A stretch of DNA of 64,000 bases from Pukyongiella litopenaei (GCF_003008555.2 NZ_CP027665.1:3286001-3350000), one strand, 5' to 3'; counted from the stretch's first letter, positions 7,747 through 19,973 are shown. The notes: generated from the sequence alone by a model not told the origin. Numbers and translations are program-made.

Positions 7747-9311
7747 CCGCCATCGCCATTCTCGTCGAGGCCTTTCATTTCCTGCGCCCGGTCTGGCTGG
7801 GTCTGCTGCCGCTGGTGCTGGTCCTGTGGTGGATGGTGCGGCGGGCCGGGCGGTCGCGCCGGGTCGTCGCCCCCGCAATCGCGCCGCATCTGCGCGATGC
7901 GCTGATCGTCGGGGCGGAGGGGCGCCGCCGATTTCTTCCCATCGACGGCGTGGCCGCGATGCTGGCTCTTGCCGTGCTTGGGGCCGCCGGGCCGACCTGG
8001 TCGCGCCAGCCCGATCCGTTTGCCGCCCAATCCGCCCCGGCGGTCGTCGTGCTCGCGGTGACCGCGACGATGGAGCAGCGCGACGTGGCGCCGTCGCGCC
8101 TGGAACGCGGCAAGCAGAAGATCCGCGATTTCCTCGACCTGCGGGCCGGTGGGCGCACCGCGCTGGTGGCCTATGCCGGCAGCGCCCATGTGGTCCTGCC
8201 GATGACCGAGGATGCGCAGGTCATGCTGCCTTATCTCGAGGGTCTGTCACCCGACATCATGCCGCGCGACGGGGCGTTGGCGGCTGACGCGCTGCGCCTC
8301 GCGCGTGCGCTGCTGGACGACGAAACCGCCCCCGGCGGTATCCTGTTCGTGACCGATGCGATCGACCCCGCCGACGCGCCCGCGCTGGATGCCAGCGATA
8401 CGCCGATCGCGGTGCTGGCGATGCGGCCCGAGGGCAACCGCGACCGGGGGTTGGACGCGCTGGGCGTGCCGGTGGTGGCCGTCAGCCCGGATGCCGCCGA
8501 TATCCGGCGCATCGACGGGCTGCTGAACGCGGCCTTTCTGCGCGCGCAGCTGAAGGATGGTGACCAGCCGTGGGAGGACCGCGCCCACTGGCTGGCTTGG
8601 CCGGTGGCGCTGATGCTGCTGTTCTGGTTCCGTCGCGGCTGGACCATGCGCTGGGCGGTGATCGCCGCAGTGTCGTTTGCGCTGCATCCGCCCCGGCCGG
8701 CGCAGGCCGAGGGCGTGGCCGACTGGTTCCTGACCCCCGACCAGCAGGGCCGGCTGGCGTTTCAGGATCGCGATTTCGAACGCGCGGCGGATCTGTTCGT
8801 CGATCCGCTGTGGCGTGGCTATGCGCTCTATCGCGATGGCCAGTACGAAGAGGCCGTCACGGTGCTCGATCGTCTCGACACGCCTGAGGCGGCGTTCATC
8901 CAGGGGATGGCCCATATCAAATCCCGCGCCTATCGCGATGGGGTGCGGTCGTTCGAAACCGTGCTGGCCCGCGATCCCGAATATCCCGGCGCCGCCGAAA
9001 ACCTCGAACGGGCGCGCCGGATCGTCGATTACGTCGAACGCGAACGCGAACAGTCCGACACCGGAGAGGACGGCGGCATCGGTGCCGACGACGTGGTGTT
9101 CGACAATGAATCCGGAGCCGGTGCCGAAACGCAACTGGAGGTCGAAAAGGTGGATGGGAACCAGGGGCTGCTGACCGCCGATCAATGGATGAACACGGTC
9201 GATACGAGGACCGGGGATTTCCTGCGCCTGCGCTTTGCGCTCGAGCTGTCAGGCGCGGCGGAAACGCCCGATGCCGCCACGGACCCGCAGGACGAGGGCG
9301 GTGACGAATGA
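7743..9311 (+). CDS. VWA/TPR membrane protein, BatB-BatC-like fusion with degenerate MIDAS
   Basis: Protein of 522 residues combining a VWA-like domain with downstream TPR-type repeats, like a BatB-BatC fusion. The ATG at 7743 overlaps the previous stop by four bases; the frame continues upstream only as a shadow. Order: two N-terminal helices (about 18-32 and 68-84), VWA-like domain, helices near 285-315, then helical TPR repeats (about 325-430) and an acidic tail. Where family members have DxSxS, this protein has AVTAT (105-109): the metal-binding Asp is Ala, so classic divalent-metal binding is probably lost although the flanking REDVAPSRL-like context (RDVAPSRLERGKQK) is kept. The stop overlaps the next gene by four bases. 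Confidence 0.88.
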   Translation: MTAIAILVEAFHFLRPVWLGLLPLVLVLWWMVRRAGRSRRVVAPAIAPHLRDALIVGAEGRRRFLPIDGVAAMLALAVLGAAGPTWSRQPDPFAAQSAPAVVVLAVTATMEQRDVAPSRLERGKQKIRDFLDLRAGGRTALVAYAGSAHVVLPMTEDAQVMLPYLEGLSPDIMPRDGALAADALRLARALLDDETAPGGILFVTDAIDPADAPALDASDTPIAVLAMRPEGNRDRGLDALGVPVVAVSPDAADIRRIDGLLNAAFLRAQLKDGDQPWEDRAHWLAWPVALMLLFWFRRGWTMRWAVIAAVSFALHPPRPAQAEGVADWFLTPDQQGRLAFQDRDFERAADLFVDPLWRGYALYRDGQYEEAVTVLDRLDTPEAAFIQGMAHIKSRAYRDGVRSFETVLARDPEYPGAAENLERARRIVDYVEREREQSDTGEDGGIGADDVVFDNESGAGAETQLEVEKVDGNQGLLTADQWMNTVDTRTGDFLRLRFALELSGAAETPDAATDPQDEGGDE

Positions 9312-10588
9312 TCCGGCGGCTGCACCTGATCCTCGTTCTCGCGCTGGTGCTGCCGGGTCCGGTTCGCGGGCAGGGGGCCGACACGCCGCAGCTGCGGGTC
9401 CGGTTCCCCGAGACCGAGACCATTCCCGGCCAGTCGCTCAGCCTGCGCCTGACGGTGCTGGTTCCGACCTTCATGCCCGACCCGCCGGTCTGGCCGTCGA
9501 TGGAACTGCCGAACCTGCTGGTGCGGCTGCCGGGGCGGTCGACCAACCCGACCTCCGAACGGATCGGAGGCGAGACTTGGTCGGGGGTGACGCGGCATTA
9601 CCGGCTGTCGCCGATGGTGCCCGGCAATTTCACGATCCCGGCGCAGGATGTCGTGGTGACGTGGAACAACCCCGCGACCGGCGAGACCGAGAAGGTGACG
9701 CTGGTGACGGACCCGGTCGCCTTTCGCGGGGTCGTGCCCGAGGGGGCCGGGGGGCTCGATCCGTTCATCGCGGCCAGCGACCTGCACCTGACCCAGCAGA
9801 TCGACGGCACGCCCGAGGCGATGACGCCCGGGCAGAGTTTCACGCGCACAGTCAGGATCGAGGTTCAGGGCGTGTCACCCATGTTCCTGCCGCCGCTGAT
9901 GCCATCGGGCGACATTCCCGGCATCGCCGCCTATCCCGACGAACCGGTCGTCGAGGAAACCGACACCCGCGGCGACCCGGGCGGGGCGCGGACCGAGAGC
10001 GTCACCTTCGTCGCCGAAGGCGGCACGGAGGGGGTGTTGCCTGCGGTGTCGCTGGACTGGTTCGACATCGACGCGGGCGAGGTCAGGACGGCGCAGGCCG
10101 AGACCGTCGCGATCCGGGTCGACGGCCCGCCGGTGTCGCGGGCCGAGCCGAGGGACCGGCGGGTTCTGGCCGCCATCGCCGTTGCCGCGCTACTCGTGGC
10201 ATGGCTCATCGCTCTCGCCCTTCGGCGGGTGATGCCCGCGCTCCGGCACCGTATCGACGCACGCCGCCGGGACGTGCTGGCATCAGAGGCCCATGCGTGG
10301 CGGGTCCTGACCCGTGCGCTGGCCGCGCGCGATCATGCCGCGCTGCGCCCGGCGCTCGATCTCTGGGCCTCGCGCGCGGGCCGCCCCGATCCGCGCCGGG
10401 ATGCCGGTGTCCAGTCCGCGTTGCTCGCGCTGGGGGCGGCGCAATATGGCCGCGCGGTCGGGGCCGGGAACCGCGAAGGCGCGGCCTGGGACGCGCTCGG
10501 CGATGCGCTCAGGCGGGCGCGCAGGGTGTCGGCCTCACGTCCGGAAGCCGGGGTGTTGCCGCCTCTCAACCCCGAAGGCGCGGCCTGA
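9308..10588 (+). CDS. BatD family protein
   Basis: Last gene of the Bat-like operon. It has a signal peptide (residues 1 to about 21), a large periplasmic part with beta-rich BatD-type repeats ([20 protein letters not shown] and a second copy near 168-190), one transmembrane helix (about 286-305) and a cytosolic helical tail, 426 residues in all. It overlaps the VWA/TPR gene by four bases. BatD is thought to be the exported partner of the VWA pair. Nothing looks truncated. After its stop come 196 bases containing the uvrA control region. Confidence 0.85.
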   Translation: MIRRLHLILVLALVLPGPVRGQGADTPQLRVRFPETETIPGQSLSLRLTVLVPTFMPDPPVWPSMELPNLLVRLPGRSTNPTSERIGGETWSGVTRHYRLSPMVPGNFTIPAQDVVVTWNNPATGETEKVTLVTDPVAFRGVVPEGAGGLDPFIAASDLHLTQQIDGTPEAMTPGQSFTRTVRIEVQGVSPMFLPPLMPSGDIPGIAAYPDEPVVEETDTRGDPGGARTESVTFVAEGGTEGVLPAVSLDWFDIDAGEVRTAQAETVAIRVDGPPVSRAEPRDRRVLAAIAVAALLVAWLIALALRRVMPALRHRIDARRRDVLASEAHAWRVLTRALAARDHAALRPALDLWASRAGRPDPRRDAGVQSALLALGAAQYGRAVGAGNREGAAWDALGDALRRARRVSASRPEAGVLPPLNPEGAA

Positions 10589-10706
10589 CCGTCGCGAGAG
10601 AGGCCCGGTCCGCCGGCCGGACACCAGCCGATCACCAGCCGGACAATGGCGAGCGGGCCAGCAACCACCGCGAACCTGCCGGCATGAATTGGCGGACCGG
10701 CGATTT

Positions 10707-10721
10707 GTTCTCTTTACGTTC
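10707..10721 (+). promoter_or_regulatory. LexA (SOS) box of uvrA
   Basis: GTTC-TCTTTAC-GTTC: an exact GTTC-N7-GTTC direct repeat, the LexA-binding sequence known for alphaproteobacteria. It sits 64-78 bases before the uvrA ATG, in the only gap between batD and uvrA. A TTGGCG (10689-10694) with a TCTTTA about 16 bases on could be the promoter it covers. SOS control of uvrA is well known in this class. Confidence 0.8.
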
Positions 10722-10784
10722 TGTAGATTTTGTTGGACACTCGCGATGACGGGCTTATGTCTGTTCCGTCATTCCGGGGGCATC

Positions 10785-13667
<2,883 letters not shown>

Positions 13668-13734
13668 CTGCGGAGTGACGGCACCCGGCCCGCGGGCTAT
13701 TCTGGGCCGATGACCGGCAGCGGGAGGAAAGATC

Positions 13735-14319
13735 ATGCGCAAGCTACAGACCCAGGGTGTGCATCACATCACCCTGACCGGCACCGACCGGCAAAGCACC
13801 ATCGATTTCTGGGAAGGCGTGCTGGGCATGCCCTTTGTGTTCGACCAGCCCAATCTGGACGATCCCGACGAAGGCCATGTCTATTTCGACCCGGGCGACG
13901 GGCGGTTGATCACGGTTTTTACCAACGAGGCCCGCAAAGGCACGCCCAGGCGCACGCCGACCGATCCGGGATGCGTGCATCACCTGGCCTTCAACGTGTC
14001 GCAGGCGACGTTCTGGCAGGCGGTCGAACGGCTGGACGAACGCGGGATCAAGCATTCCGGCCCCCGCGACCGCGGCTTCATGGATTCGATCTATTTCACC
14101 GACCCGCTGGGCCTGCTGATCGAACTGGCGAGCTATCGGTTCGAGCCGCCGGTCGGCTGCACCCATGTCGATGTTCTGATCCGGGCGCATCGGATCCGGG
14201 TGGCGCGCGGCGACTACAATATCGACCGTATCCATCTGGCCGACGCGATCGAGGAACTGGTGGTCGCGCGTCAGGAGACCCTGTCGCAGGATCGCGGCCC
14301 CCGCGACCCGTATCGCTGA
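13735..14319 (+). CDS. VOC (glyoxalase/dioxygenase-fold) family protein
   Basis: Protein of 194 residues with two vicinal-oxygen-chelate modules: VHHITLTGTD (9-18) and CVHHLAFNVSQ (around 78) each carry the expected histidine, and TDPLGLLIELASY supplies a glutamate. The family covers glyoxalases, extradiol dioxygenases and bleomycin-resistance proteins; the exact substrate cannot be read from sequence. A strong GGGAGGAAAG ribosome site precedes the ATG. It follows uvrA by 67 bases and ends one base from the convergent secreted-protein gene, so it is probably transcribed separately. Confidence 0.85.
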   Translation: MRKLQTQGVHHITLTGTDRQSTIDFWEGVLGMPFVFDQPNLDDPDEGHVYFDPGDGRLITVFTNEARKGTPRRTPTDPGCVHHLAFNVSQATFWQAVERLDERGIKHSGPRDRGFMDSIYFTDPLGLLIELASYRFEPPVGCTHVDVLIRAHRIRVARGDYNIDRIHLADAIEELVVARQETLSQDRGPRDPYR

Positions 14320-14320
14320 G

Positions 14321-14722
14321 TCAGTTCAGGATGTCGGCCACGGCGCCGATCAGGTTGAGCACCTTGTGCGTTTCGCGGCTCACGCGATAGACGTAATCGC
14401 CGGCCCGCAGGTAATAGCCGTCACGCGGCAGCCCGTAGCGGCCGGGATGGTCGATCGGCAGGTAGTCGCGGGTGATGACGTCCCCGACCGCGTAGCGCGA
14501 TTTGATCTGGCCGGGGGGCAGGCAGGGCACGGCTTTCCTGGCCAGGCCGGGCGGGCAATGGATCGCGCGTTGCCCGGAACGGGTAGTCCCGCCGGGGGTG
14601 ACGCGCTCGACCTTCACCTTGTTCCCGTTGCCTTTTCCCTTGCCATTGCCGTTTCCGGCCCAGCCGGCAACAGGAGTCACGGCCAGGGCTAGGATCGTCG
14701 CGGCGGATGTCAGCAGTTTCAT
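14321..14722 (-). CDS. small secreted RcnB-like protein with a Gly/Asn/Lys-rich linker
   Basis: Small protein of 133 residues with a clear signal peptide (1 to about 22, MKLLTSAATILALAVTPVAGWA), then a low-complexity GNGNGKGKGNGNK stretch, a CPPGLARKAVPCLPPGQ pair of cysteines, and a C-terminal block GYYLRAGDYVYRVSRETHKVL like that of RcnB-type periplasmic proteins. The ATG at 14722 is chosen because only it exposes the signal peptide. RcnB itself influences metal efflux, but related small proteins are diverse, so no function is assigned. It converges on the VOC gene with one base between stops. Confidence 0.65.
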   Translation of the reverse strand: MKLLTSAATILALAVTPVAGWAGNGNGKGKGNGNKVKVERVTPGGTTRSGQRAIHCPPGLARKAVPCLPPGQIKSRYAVGDVITRDYLPIDHPGRYGLPRDGYYLRAGDYVYRVSRETHKVLNLIGAVADILN

Positions 14723-14908
14723 GGGCGCGCTCCGTGTTGCGGCGTCGCCCTTCATAATACGGTGCCGTCCCGTTTCACAGGGATCACGGCTGTGCCGGGC
14801 CAGCGTGCTGCGCAAGTATCCGCCGGCCGGGGCCGCCGCGACGCGGTATTTCCGCCGACCGACCGGCACCGCATCCGCCGGTTGCCCCCGGTGCGGGATG
14901 CGCTTGTC

Positions 14909-15781
14909 CTAGCCGCGCCTGCGTTTTTCGAACCGGGGCAGCATGGCGCTGAAATCCATGCCCTTGCCGTCCTCGGTTTCGACGAACCGGGCATAGAGCG
15001 TCTCGGCCAGTTCGCCCATCGGCGTGTCCGCATCCGCGCCTTCCGCCGCCTGCTGGCTCAGCCGCAGGTCCTTCAGCATCAGCTCGGCCGCGAATCCCGG
15101 CTGGTATCCGTTGTCGGCGGGCGATTGCGGACCGATGCCGGGGGCGGGGCAATAGGCGTTCATGGTCCAGCTGTAGCCCGACGAGGTGGACACCACGTCG
15201 AACATCTTCTGCCGGTCCAGCCCCAGCTTGTCGGCCAGCGCGAAGGCTTCGCAGGTGGCGATCATGGTCACGCCCAGGATCATGTTGTTGCAGATCTTGG
15301 CCGCCTGGCCGGCACCCGCCGCGCCGCAATGCACGGCCTTCTGCCCCATGATGTCGAAAAGCGGCGCTGCCACCGCAAAGGCAGCGTCGGTCCCGCCGGC
15401 CATGAAGGTCAGCGTGCCCGCGGCGGCGCCGCCGATGCCGCCCGACACCGGCGCGTCCACCGCCAGCAGGCCGGCCCCGGCCGCCTGTTCCGCCACCGCG
15501 CGCGCGCTGTCCACATCGACGGTCGAACAGTCGACCAGCGTGGCGCCCGCCGTCATCGCGGGGATCACCTGGTCCGCGACGCCGCGCAGGATCGCGCCGT
15601 TGGGCAGCATGGTGATCACCACCTCGGCCCCGGTGGCCGCCGCCACCGCGCTGTCGGCCATCGCGACACCCGCGACGGACACTTCGGCCATGTCGAAGCC
15701 GGTGACATCATGCCCCGCCGCCGCCAGGTTGGCGGCCATCGGCGCGCCCATGTTGCCCAGTCCGATGAACCCGATCTTCAT
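14909..15781 (-). CDS. mmsB: 3-hydroxyisobutyrate dehydrogenase
   Basis: NAD-dependent enzyme of valine degradation oxidising 3-hydroxyisobutyrate to methylmalonate semialdehyde. The ATG at 15781 is preferred over a GTG three codons earlier: it follows GGGGAG with good spacing and gives the standard N-terminus MKIGFIGLGNMG (dinucleotide motif at 7-12). The substrate motif APVSGGIGGAAAGTLTFMAGG lies at 110-130, catalytic Lys162 with Asn166 in AKICNNM. Length 290 is typical. It starts a few bases after the hydrolase stop; with the dehydrogenase upstream this is a three-gene valine operon. Confidence 0.94.
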   Translation of the reverse strand: MKIGFIGLGNMGAPMAANLAAAGHDVTGFDMAEVSVAGVAMADSAVAAATGAEVVITMLPNGAILRGVADQVIPAMTAGATLVDCSTVDVDSARAVAEQAAGAGLLAVDAPVSGGIGGAAAGTLTFMAGGTDAAFAVAAPLFDIMGQKAVHCGAAGAGQAAKICNNMILGVTMIATCEAFALADKLGLDRQKMFDVVSTSSGYSWTMNAYCPAPGIGPQSPADNGYQPGFAAELMLKDLRLSQQAAEGADADTPMGELAETLYARFVETEDGKGMDFSAMLPRFEKRRRG

Positions 15782-15786
15782 CTCTC

Positions 15787-16824
15787 TCACTCCCCTTCGA
15801 ATGTCAGCGTGTCGTCGCCCAGTGGCAGCAGCATCCTGTAGACCCCGGCCGCCGGCGGCGGGTCGAGATCGTGCCGCCAGTCCGGGTTGCGATCCTTGTC
15901 GATGATCGCGGCCCGGATACCTTCCAGAAAATCCCCGTGCTCCATCGCCCGATGGGTGAACCGGTATTCCATTTCCAGCGCCTGCCGGATGCTGCCCGCG
16001 CCGCGCAGCCGGTGCAGCATCTCGACCGTGCAGCCCATCGAGAGCGGCGAATTGCGCCCCATCGCCCTGAGCGCATCGGTGGCGAAATCGCTGTCATCTG
16101 CCTTCAGCGCGTTGACGATGTCGGCCAGCGTGGCGCCGGCAAAGAGCGCGTCAATCTGCGCCTCGCGCGGTGCCAGCGCCCCCTGCGGCGGCATTTCGGC
16201 CGCCGTGGCGACCAGCGTCGCGTCGCCGGTCTTCTCCAGCCGTGCGATCAGGTCGGCCCAGCGGGCGCGGGGGATGTAGTGATCGGCAAACCCGGCGCGG
16301 ATCGCGTCGCCGGCATCCATCCGGGCCGTCGTCAGCCCGAGATATTCGCCCAGGCGCCCCGGCGCCAGCGCCAGGATCAGCGACCCGCCCACGTCGGGCA
16401 CCAGTCCGATGCCGCATTCGGGCATGGCGATGGCCGAGTTTTCGCACACCACCCGGTGCGTGCCGTGACAGCCGACGCCCACGCCGCCACCCATGGTGAA
16501 CCCCTGCAGGAAGCTGATCACCGGCTTGGGATATTCGAAGATCGCAGCATTCATGCGGTATTCGTCGCGCCAGAATTTCCGGCCATAGTCGAAATCGCCG
16601 CGCTGCCCGGTTTCGTAGAGTTCGGCGATGTCGCCACCGGCACAGAAGGCGCGGTCGCCGGCGGCGTCCATCACGATGCAGGCAACCGTGTTGTCATCGC
16701 GCCAGCGGCGCAGGGCGGTGTCGATCTCGAGACACATCCCGTAGGTCAGCGCGTTCAGCGCCTTGGGGCGGTTCAGGGTGATCCGCCCGGCGCATCCTGC
16801 GACCCGGATGTCGATATCGCCCAT
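15787..16824 (-). CDS. 3-hydroxyisobutyryl-CoA hydrolase (enoyl-CoA hydratase fold)
   Basis: Crotonase-fold protein of 345 residues. Length and motifs fit the hydrolase subgroup that frees 3-hydroxyisobutyrate from its CoA ester in valine degradation: FCAGGDIAELY (60-70, oxyanion hole), YPKPVISFLQGFTMGGGVG (98-116), and MPECGIGLVPDVGG with the expected catalytic Glu136 and Asp144. It lies between isobutyryl-CoA dehydrogenase and mmsB, exactly the two neighbouring steps of the pathway, separated by four bases from the former's stop. Databases often label such genes simply enoyl-CoA hydratase/isomerase. Confidence 0.9.
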   Translation of the reverse strand: MGDIDIRVAGCAGRITLNRPKALNALTYGMCLEIDTALRRWRDDNTVACIVMDAAGDRAFCAGGDIAELYETGQRGDFDYGRKFWRDEYRMNAAIFEYPKPVISFLQGFTMGGGVGVGCHGTHRVVCENSAIAMPECGIGLVPDVGGSLILALAPGRLGEYLGLTTARMDAGDAIRAGFADHYIPRARWADLIARLEKTGDATLVATAAEMPPQGALAPREAQIDALFAGATLADIVNALKADDSDFATDALRAMGRNSPLSMGCTVEMLHRLRGAGSIRQALEMEYRFTHRAMEHGDFLEGIRAAIIDKDRNPDWRHDLDPPPAAGVYRMLLPLGDDTLTFEGE

Positions 16825-16828
16825 CGGT

Positions 16829-17971
16829 TCAGCGCCCCGCGAGCAGGTGGCGCGCCGTGATCACGCGCATGATCTCGTTGGTGCCTTCGAGGATCTGGTG
16901 CACGCGCAGGTCGCGGACCAGCTTCTCGATCCCGTAATCGGCCAGGTAGCCATAGCCGCCATGCAGCTGAAGGCACTGGTCGACGATCTTCGATCCGGCC
17001 TCGGTGACGAATTTCTTGGCCATGGCGCAGAATTTCGACGCATCCGGCGTGCCCTGGTCCAGTTTCCACGCGGCCTGGCGCAGGAAGGTCCGGGCCGCCT
17101 GCAACTCGATCTCCATGTCGGCCAGCCGGAATTGCAGCGCCTGGAACTGGTCGATCGACTGACCGAAAGCCTTGCGTTCGGACATGTATTGCAGCGTCAT
17201 GTTCATCGCGGTCTGGGCCGCGCCCAGCGAACAGGAGGCGATGTTCAGCCGCCCGCCATCCAGCCCGGCCATCGCGTATCTGAACCCGTCGCCCTCGGTG
17301 CCGACCAGATTGCCGGCAGGCACCCGGCAATCGTCGAACTGGACCTGCGCGGTGGGCTGGCTTTTCCAGCCCATCTTGTCCTCCAGCGCCCCGAAACTCA
17401 GCCCCGGCGTGCCGTCCTCGACATAAAGCGTGGAAATCCCCTTGGGGCCTTCGGCCCCGGTGCGCACCATGCAGACATAGGCGTCGGAATAGCCGCCGCC
17501 CGAGATGAACGCCTTGGTCCCGTTGAGCGTGTAGCCGTCATTGGTGCGCTCCGCGCGGGTCTTGAGCGCGGCGGCGTCGGATCCCGAACCGGGTTCGGTC
17601 AGGCAGTAGGACAGCACCGTTTCCAGCGTCAGCACATCCGGCATCACCCGCGCCTTGAGGTCGTCGCTGGCAAAGGTGTCGAGCATCTTGGCGCACATGT
17701 TGTGGATCGACAGGAAGGCGGCAACCGACGGGCAGGCCATCGAAAGCGCTTCGAAGACCAGCGTGGCGTCGAGCCGGGTGAGGCCCGAACCGCCGCCGTC
17801 CTCGGACACATAGAGCCCGCCAAAGCCCAGTTCGCCGATCCGCGGCCACAGGTCCTTGGGGATCGTGCCGTCGGCCTCCCACTGGCGGGCGAAGGGCGCG
17901 ATATGGTCCTGCCCGAACGCGTGGGCCATGTCGAATATGGCGGTTTGTTCCTCGGTCAGTGCGAAATCCAT
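16829..17971 (-). CDS. isobutyryl-CoA dehydrogenase (acyl-CoA dehydrogenase family)
   Basis: Flavoprotein oxidising isobutyryl-CoA to methacrylyl-CoA, first committed step of this valine branch, passing electrons to ETF. The ATG at 17971 follows an AGGAGGAG-like site and gives 380 residues, the usual length; the 28-codon extension above it lacks support. Visible are the FAD/substrate segment YCLTEPGSGSDAAALKT, KAFISGG, and the catalytic glutamate in QILEGTNEI (Glu362). Assignment to isobutyryl-CoA rather than another short branched acyl-CoA rests on the downstream hydrolase and mmsB, so it is partly inferred. Confidence 0.9.
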   Translation of the reverse strand: MDFALTEEQTAIFDMAHAFGQDHIAPFARQWEADGTIPKDLWPRIGELGFGGLYVSEDGGGSGLTRLDATLVFEALSMACPSVAAFLSIHNMCAKMLDTFASDDLKARVMPDVLTLETVLSYCLTEPGSGSDAAALKTRAERTNDGYTLNGTKAFISGGGYSDAYVCMVRTGAEGPKGISTLYVEDGTPGLSFGALEDKMGWKSQPTAQVQFDDCRVPAGNLVGTEGDGFRYAMAGLDGGRLNIASCSLGAAQTAMNMTLQYMSERKAFGQSIDQFQALQFRLADMEIELQAARTFLRQAAWKLDQGTPDASKFCAMAKKFVTEAGSKIVDQCLQLHGGYGYLADYGIEKLVRDLRVHQILEGTNEIMRVITARHLLAGR

Positions 17972-18043
17972 GTGATGCTCCTCCTGCGGGCGGGATGCGG
18001 CAGCGCGGTGAATTGAACGCCTGTTTAATTCCGATTTCTTACA

Positions 18044-18053
18044 GCAATATTGC
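18044..18053. promoter_or_regulatory. perfect palindrome before the valine operon
   Basis: GCAATATTGC, a 10-bp perfect palindrome flanked by AT-rich sequence, 73-82 bases upstream of the isobutyryl-CoA dehydrogenase start and just past the YbdK stop. It is placed to act as an operator. The TTGCA half-site recurs in the palindrome near the LysR/mmsA pair, but the spacing differs. Confidence 0.4.
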
Positions 18054-18070
18054 AACCGTCGAAAGGGCGA

Positions 18071-19186
18071 TCACAGGTCGTGGTGGAACTCGTCGATCAG
18101 GTGGCGAACGACCGCGCGACCGGCGTCTTCGCCGCGGGCGCTGGCCTCGGCATGGACCCGGCGCTGCCGGGTGGCGCTGTTGCCGTGCTCGACGATGCCG
18201 CGCAGGGCCGCCAGCTCGGTCAGCACGCCCAGGGCCTCGGCATCCTCGGACAGCAGCCCGATCAGCTCGTCCAGCAACTGCGCAAAGGGCTTGATCGACG
18301 GGGTGCCGAAATCGATCAGGCCCTCGGCCATGCCGTAGCGCTGCGCGCGCCAGCGGTTCTCGGCGATCAGGAACCGGTCGTAGATGCGCCAGCGCTGGTT
18401 GCGTTCGCGCAGCCGGCACAGCATCCGCGACACCGACTGGATTAGCGCCGCCAGCGACAGGGTATGTTCCAGCCGGGGCTGCACATCCATGATCCGGGTC
18501 TCGATGGTCGGGAACCGGTGCGACGGGCGCAGGTCCCACCAGATCTTGGTGGTGTCCTCGATCACGCCGAGGTCGATCAGGATCTGGGCGGTGCGTTCAT
18601 ATTCGGCCCAGCTCTGGAATTGCGGCGGCAGCCCGGTCCGGGGCAGGTTGTCGAACACCGTCAGCCGGTATGACGCCAGCCCCGTATCCTCGCCCTGCCA
18701 GAACGGCGAGGATGCCGACAGCGCCAGCAGGTGCGGCAGGAAATAGCAGATCTGCGGCATCAGGTCGGTGCGCAGCTCGCGGTCCTCGATGCCCACATGC
18801 ACATGCATGCCGCAGATCAGCATCCGCCGCGCAACGCCGCCGAGGGCGCGCTGGATATCGGAATACCGTTCCTTGTCGGTGTGCTGCTGGTCCTTCCAGT
18901 CGGCGAAGGGATGGCAGCTGACGGCGATGGGGGACAGGCCGTGGGTTTCCGCGTGGCGCGACACGCTGGCGCGCAGGCGGCGCAGGTCGTCGCGCGCATG
19001 GCCGATCGTCGGGCAGACGGCGGTGCCGACCTCGATCTGGCATTGCAGGAATTCGGGGCTGACCTGCCCCTGCAGGTCCTTCTGGCAGGCCTCCATCAGC
19101 GCGGGCGGGGCGGTGGTCAGGCACCCGCTGTCACGGTCAACCAGAAGGTATTCTTCCTCGATCCCGAGCGTGAAGCCATTCTGCAT
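18071..19186 (-). CDS. carboxylate-amine ligase, YbdK/GCS2 family
   Basis: ATP-dependent ligase of the glutamate-cysteine ligase type 2 family (YbdK-like), 371 residues. Landmarks are the N-terminal [13 protein letters not shown] (5-17) whose glutamates bind metal-ATP, and GMHVHVGI (126-133). YbdK has weak gamma-glutamyl-cysteine ligase activity in vitro; the natural substrate is unclear. It lies between an L,D-transpeptidase gene (66 bases upstream, same strand) and the valine operon (99 bases downstream), but nothing in the sequence ties it to valine metabolism. Confidence 0.9.
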   Translation of the reverse strand: MQNGFTLGIEEEYLLVDRDSGCLTTAPPALMEACQKDLQGQVSPEFLQCQIEVGTAVCPTIGHARDDLRRLRASVSRHAETHGLSPIAVSCHPFADWKDQQHTDKERYSDIQRALGGVARRMLICGMHVHVGIEDRELRTDLMPQICYFLPHLLALSASSPFWQGEDTGLASYRLTVFDNLPRTGLPPQFQSWAEYERTAQILIDLGVIEDTTKIWWDLRPSHRFPTIETRIMDVQPRLEHTLSLAALIQSVSRMLCRLRERNQRWRIYDRFLIAENRWRAQRYGMAEGLIDFGTPSIKPFAQLLDELIGLLSEDAEALGVLTELAALRGIVEHGNSATRQRRVHAEASARGEDAGRAVVRHLIDEFHHDL

Positions 19187-19252
19187 CGGCCTGCCTCTCC
19201 CCCGTGTCCGGCTGTGGATCAGCCTAGACGCGGGGCAGGGCGGCGTAAACCG

Positions 19253-19840
19253 TTACAGCAGGCGGACCTGGGTGCCGATCTGGACCAGCGGAAACAGCGC
19301 CTCGACATGGTAGTTGTAGAGACCGATGCAGCCCGAGCTGCTCTGACGCCCGATCTTGCGGGTGTCATGGGTGCCGTGGATCAGGTAGGCGGGCCAGTCC
19401 AGATACATCGCCCGGGTTCCCAGCGGGTTGCCCGGCACGCCGCCCTCAATGCGCCGGGGCAGGGTCGGGTCCGCCTCGCGCATGTTCGCGGTCGGCGTCC
19501 AGCTCGGGTTCTCGGCCTTGCGCACGATACGGGAATAGCCGCGGCGGGTCAGTTCCTCGGACAGCGGCACCGATGACGGGAACAGCTTGTAGGTCACGCC
19601 GTCGGGGCCCCAGTAATGCAGCGCCCGGCTCGAGATATCGGCCAGCAGGCAACCGGCGCCCAGTTCGTCGAAATGGTCGCGCCAGTCCTGCGCCTTGAAC
19701 GCCGAGGCGTTGCGCCGGACGGGCGGCATGCTGTCGACCCGGTCATAGGCGGTATCAGCGTCCTGCGCGCGCAGCAGGGACGGGGTGGCCAGGGTGGCGG
19801 CAGCGCCCAGCAGGACGCCTCGGCGGGTGGAGTGGGTCAT
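19253..19840 (-). CDS. L,D-transpeptidase (YkuD domain), exported
   Basis: Peptidoglycan cross-linking or lipoprotein-anchoring enzyme of the YkuD family, 195 residues. The N-terminus THSTRRGVLLGAAATLATPSLLRA has paired arginines and a hydrophobic core, consistent with a Tat-type signal. The catalytic region is YLIHGTHD (His155) followed by SSSGCIGLYN (Cys171). Many family members have His two residues before the Cys (SHGC); here it is Ser-Gly-Cys, a variant to note. It is followed on the same strand by the ligase gene. Confidence 0.92.
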   Translation of the reverse strand: MTHSTRRGVLLGAAATLATPSLLRAQDADTAYDRVDSMPPVRRNASAFKAQDWRDHFDELGAGCLLADISSRALHYWGPDGVTYKLFPSSVPLSEELTRRGYSRIVRKAENPSWTPTANMREADPTLPRRIEGGVPGNPLGTRAMYLDWPAYLIHGTHDTRKIGRQSSSGCIGLYNYHVEALFPLVQIGTQVRLL

Positions 19841-19973
19841 GGCTCGTCCTCAAACGTTGTTTTGCCGTTGTTTTGCCACTGTCTATACCGGCGTTCAGAC
19901 CACGGCCAGCGTTCAGGATCCCGAAATGGCGCCGATCACGCGAAATTCAGCCGCGCGTGAGCGCGATGGACAA

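Noticed and set aside
16763-18016. 417-codon plus-strand frame
   Set aside because: Antisense to the isobutyryl-CoA dehydrogenase; no domain similarity.
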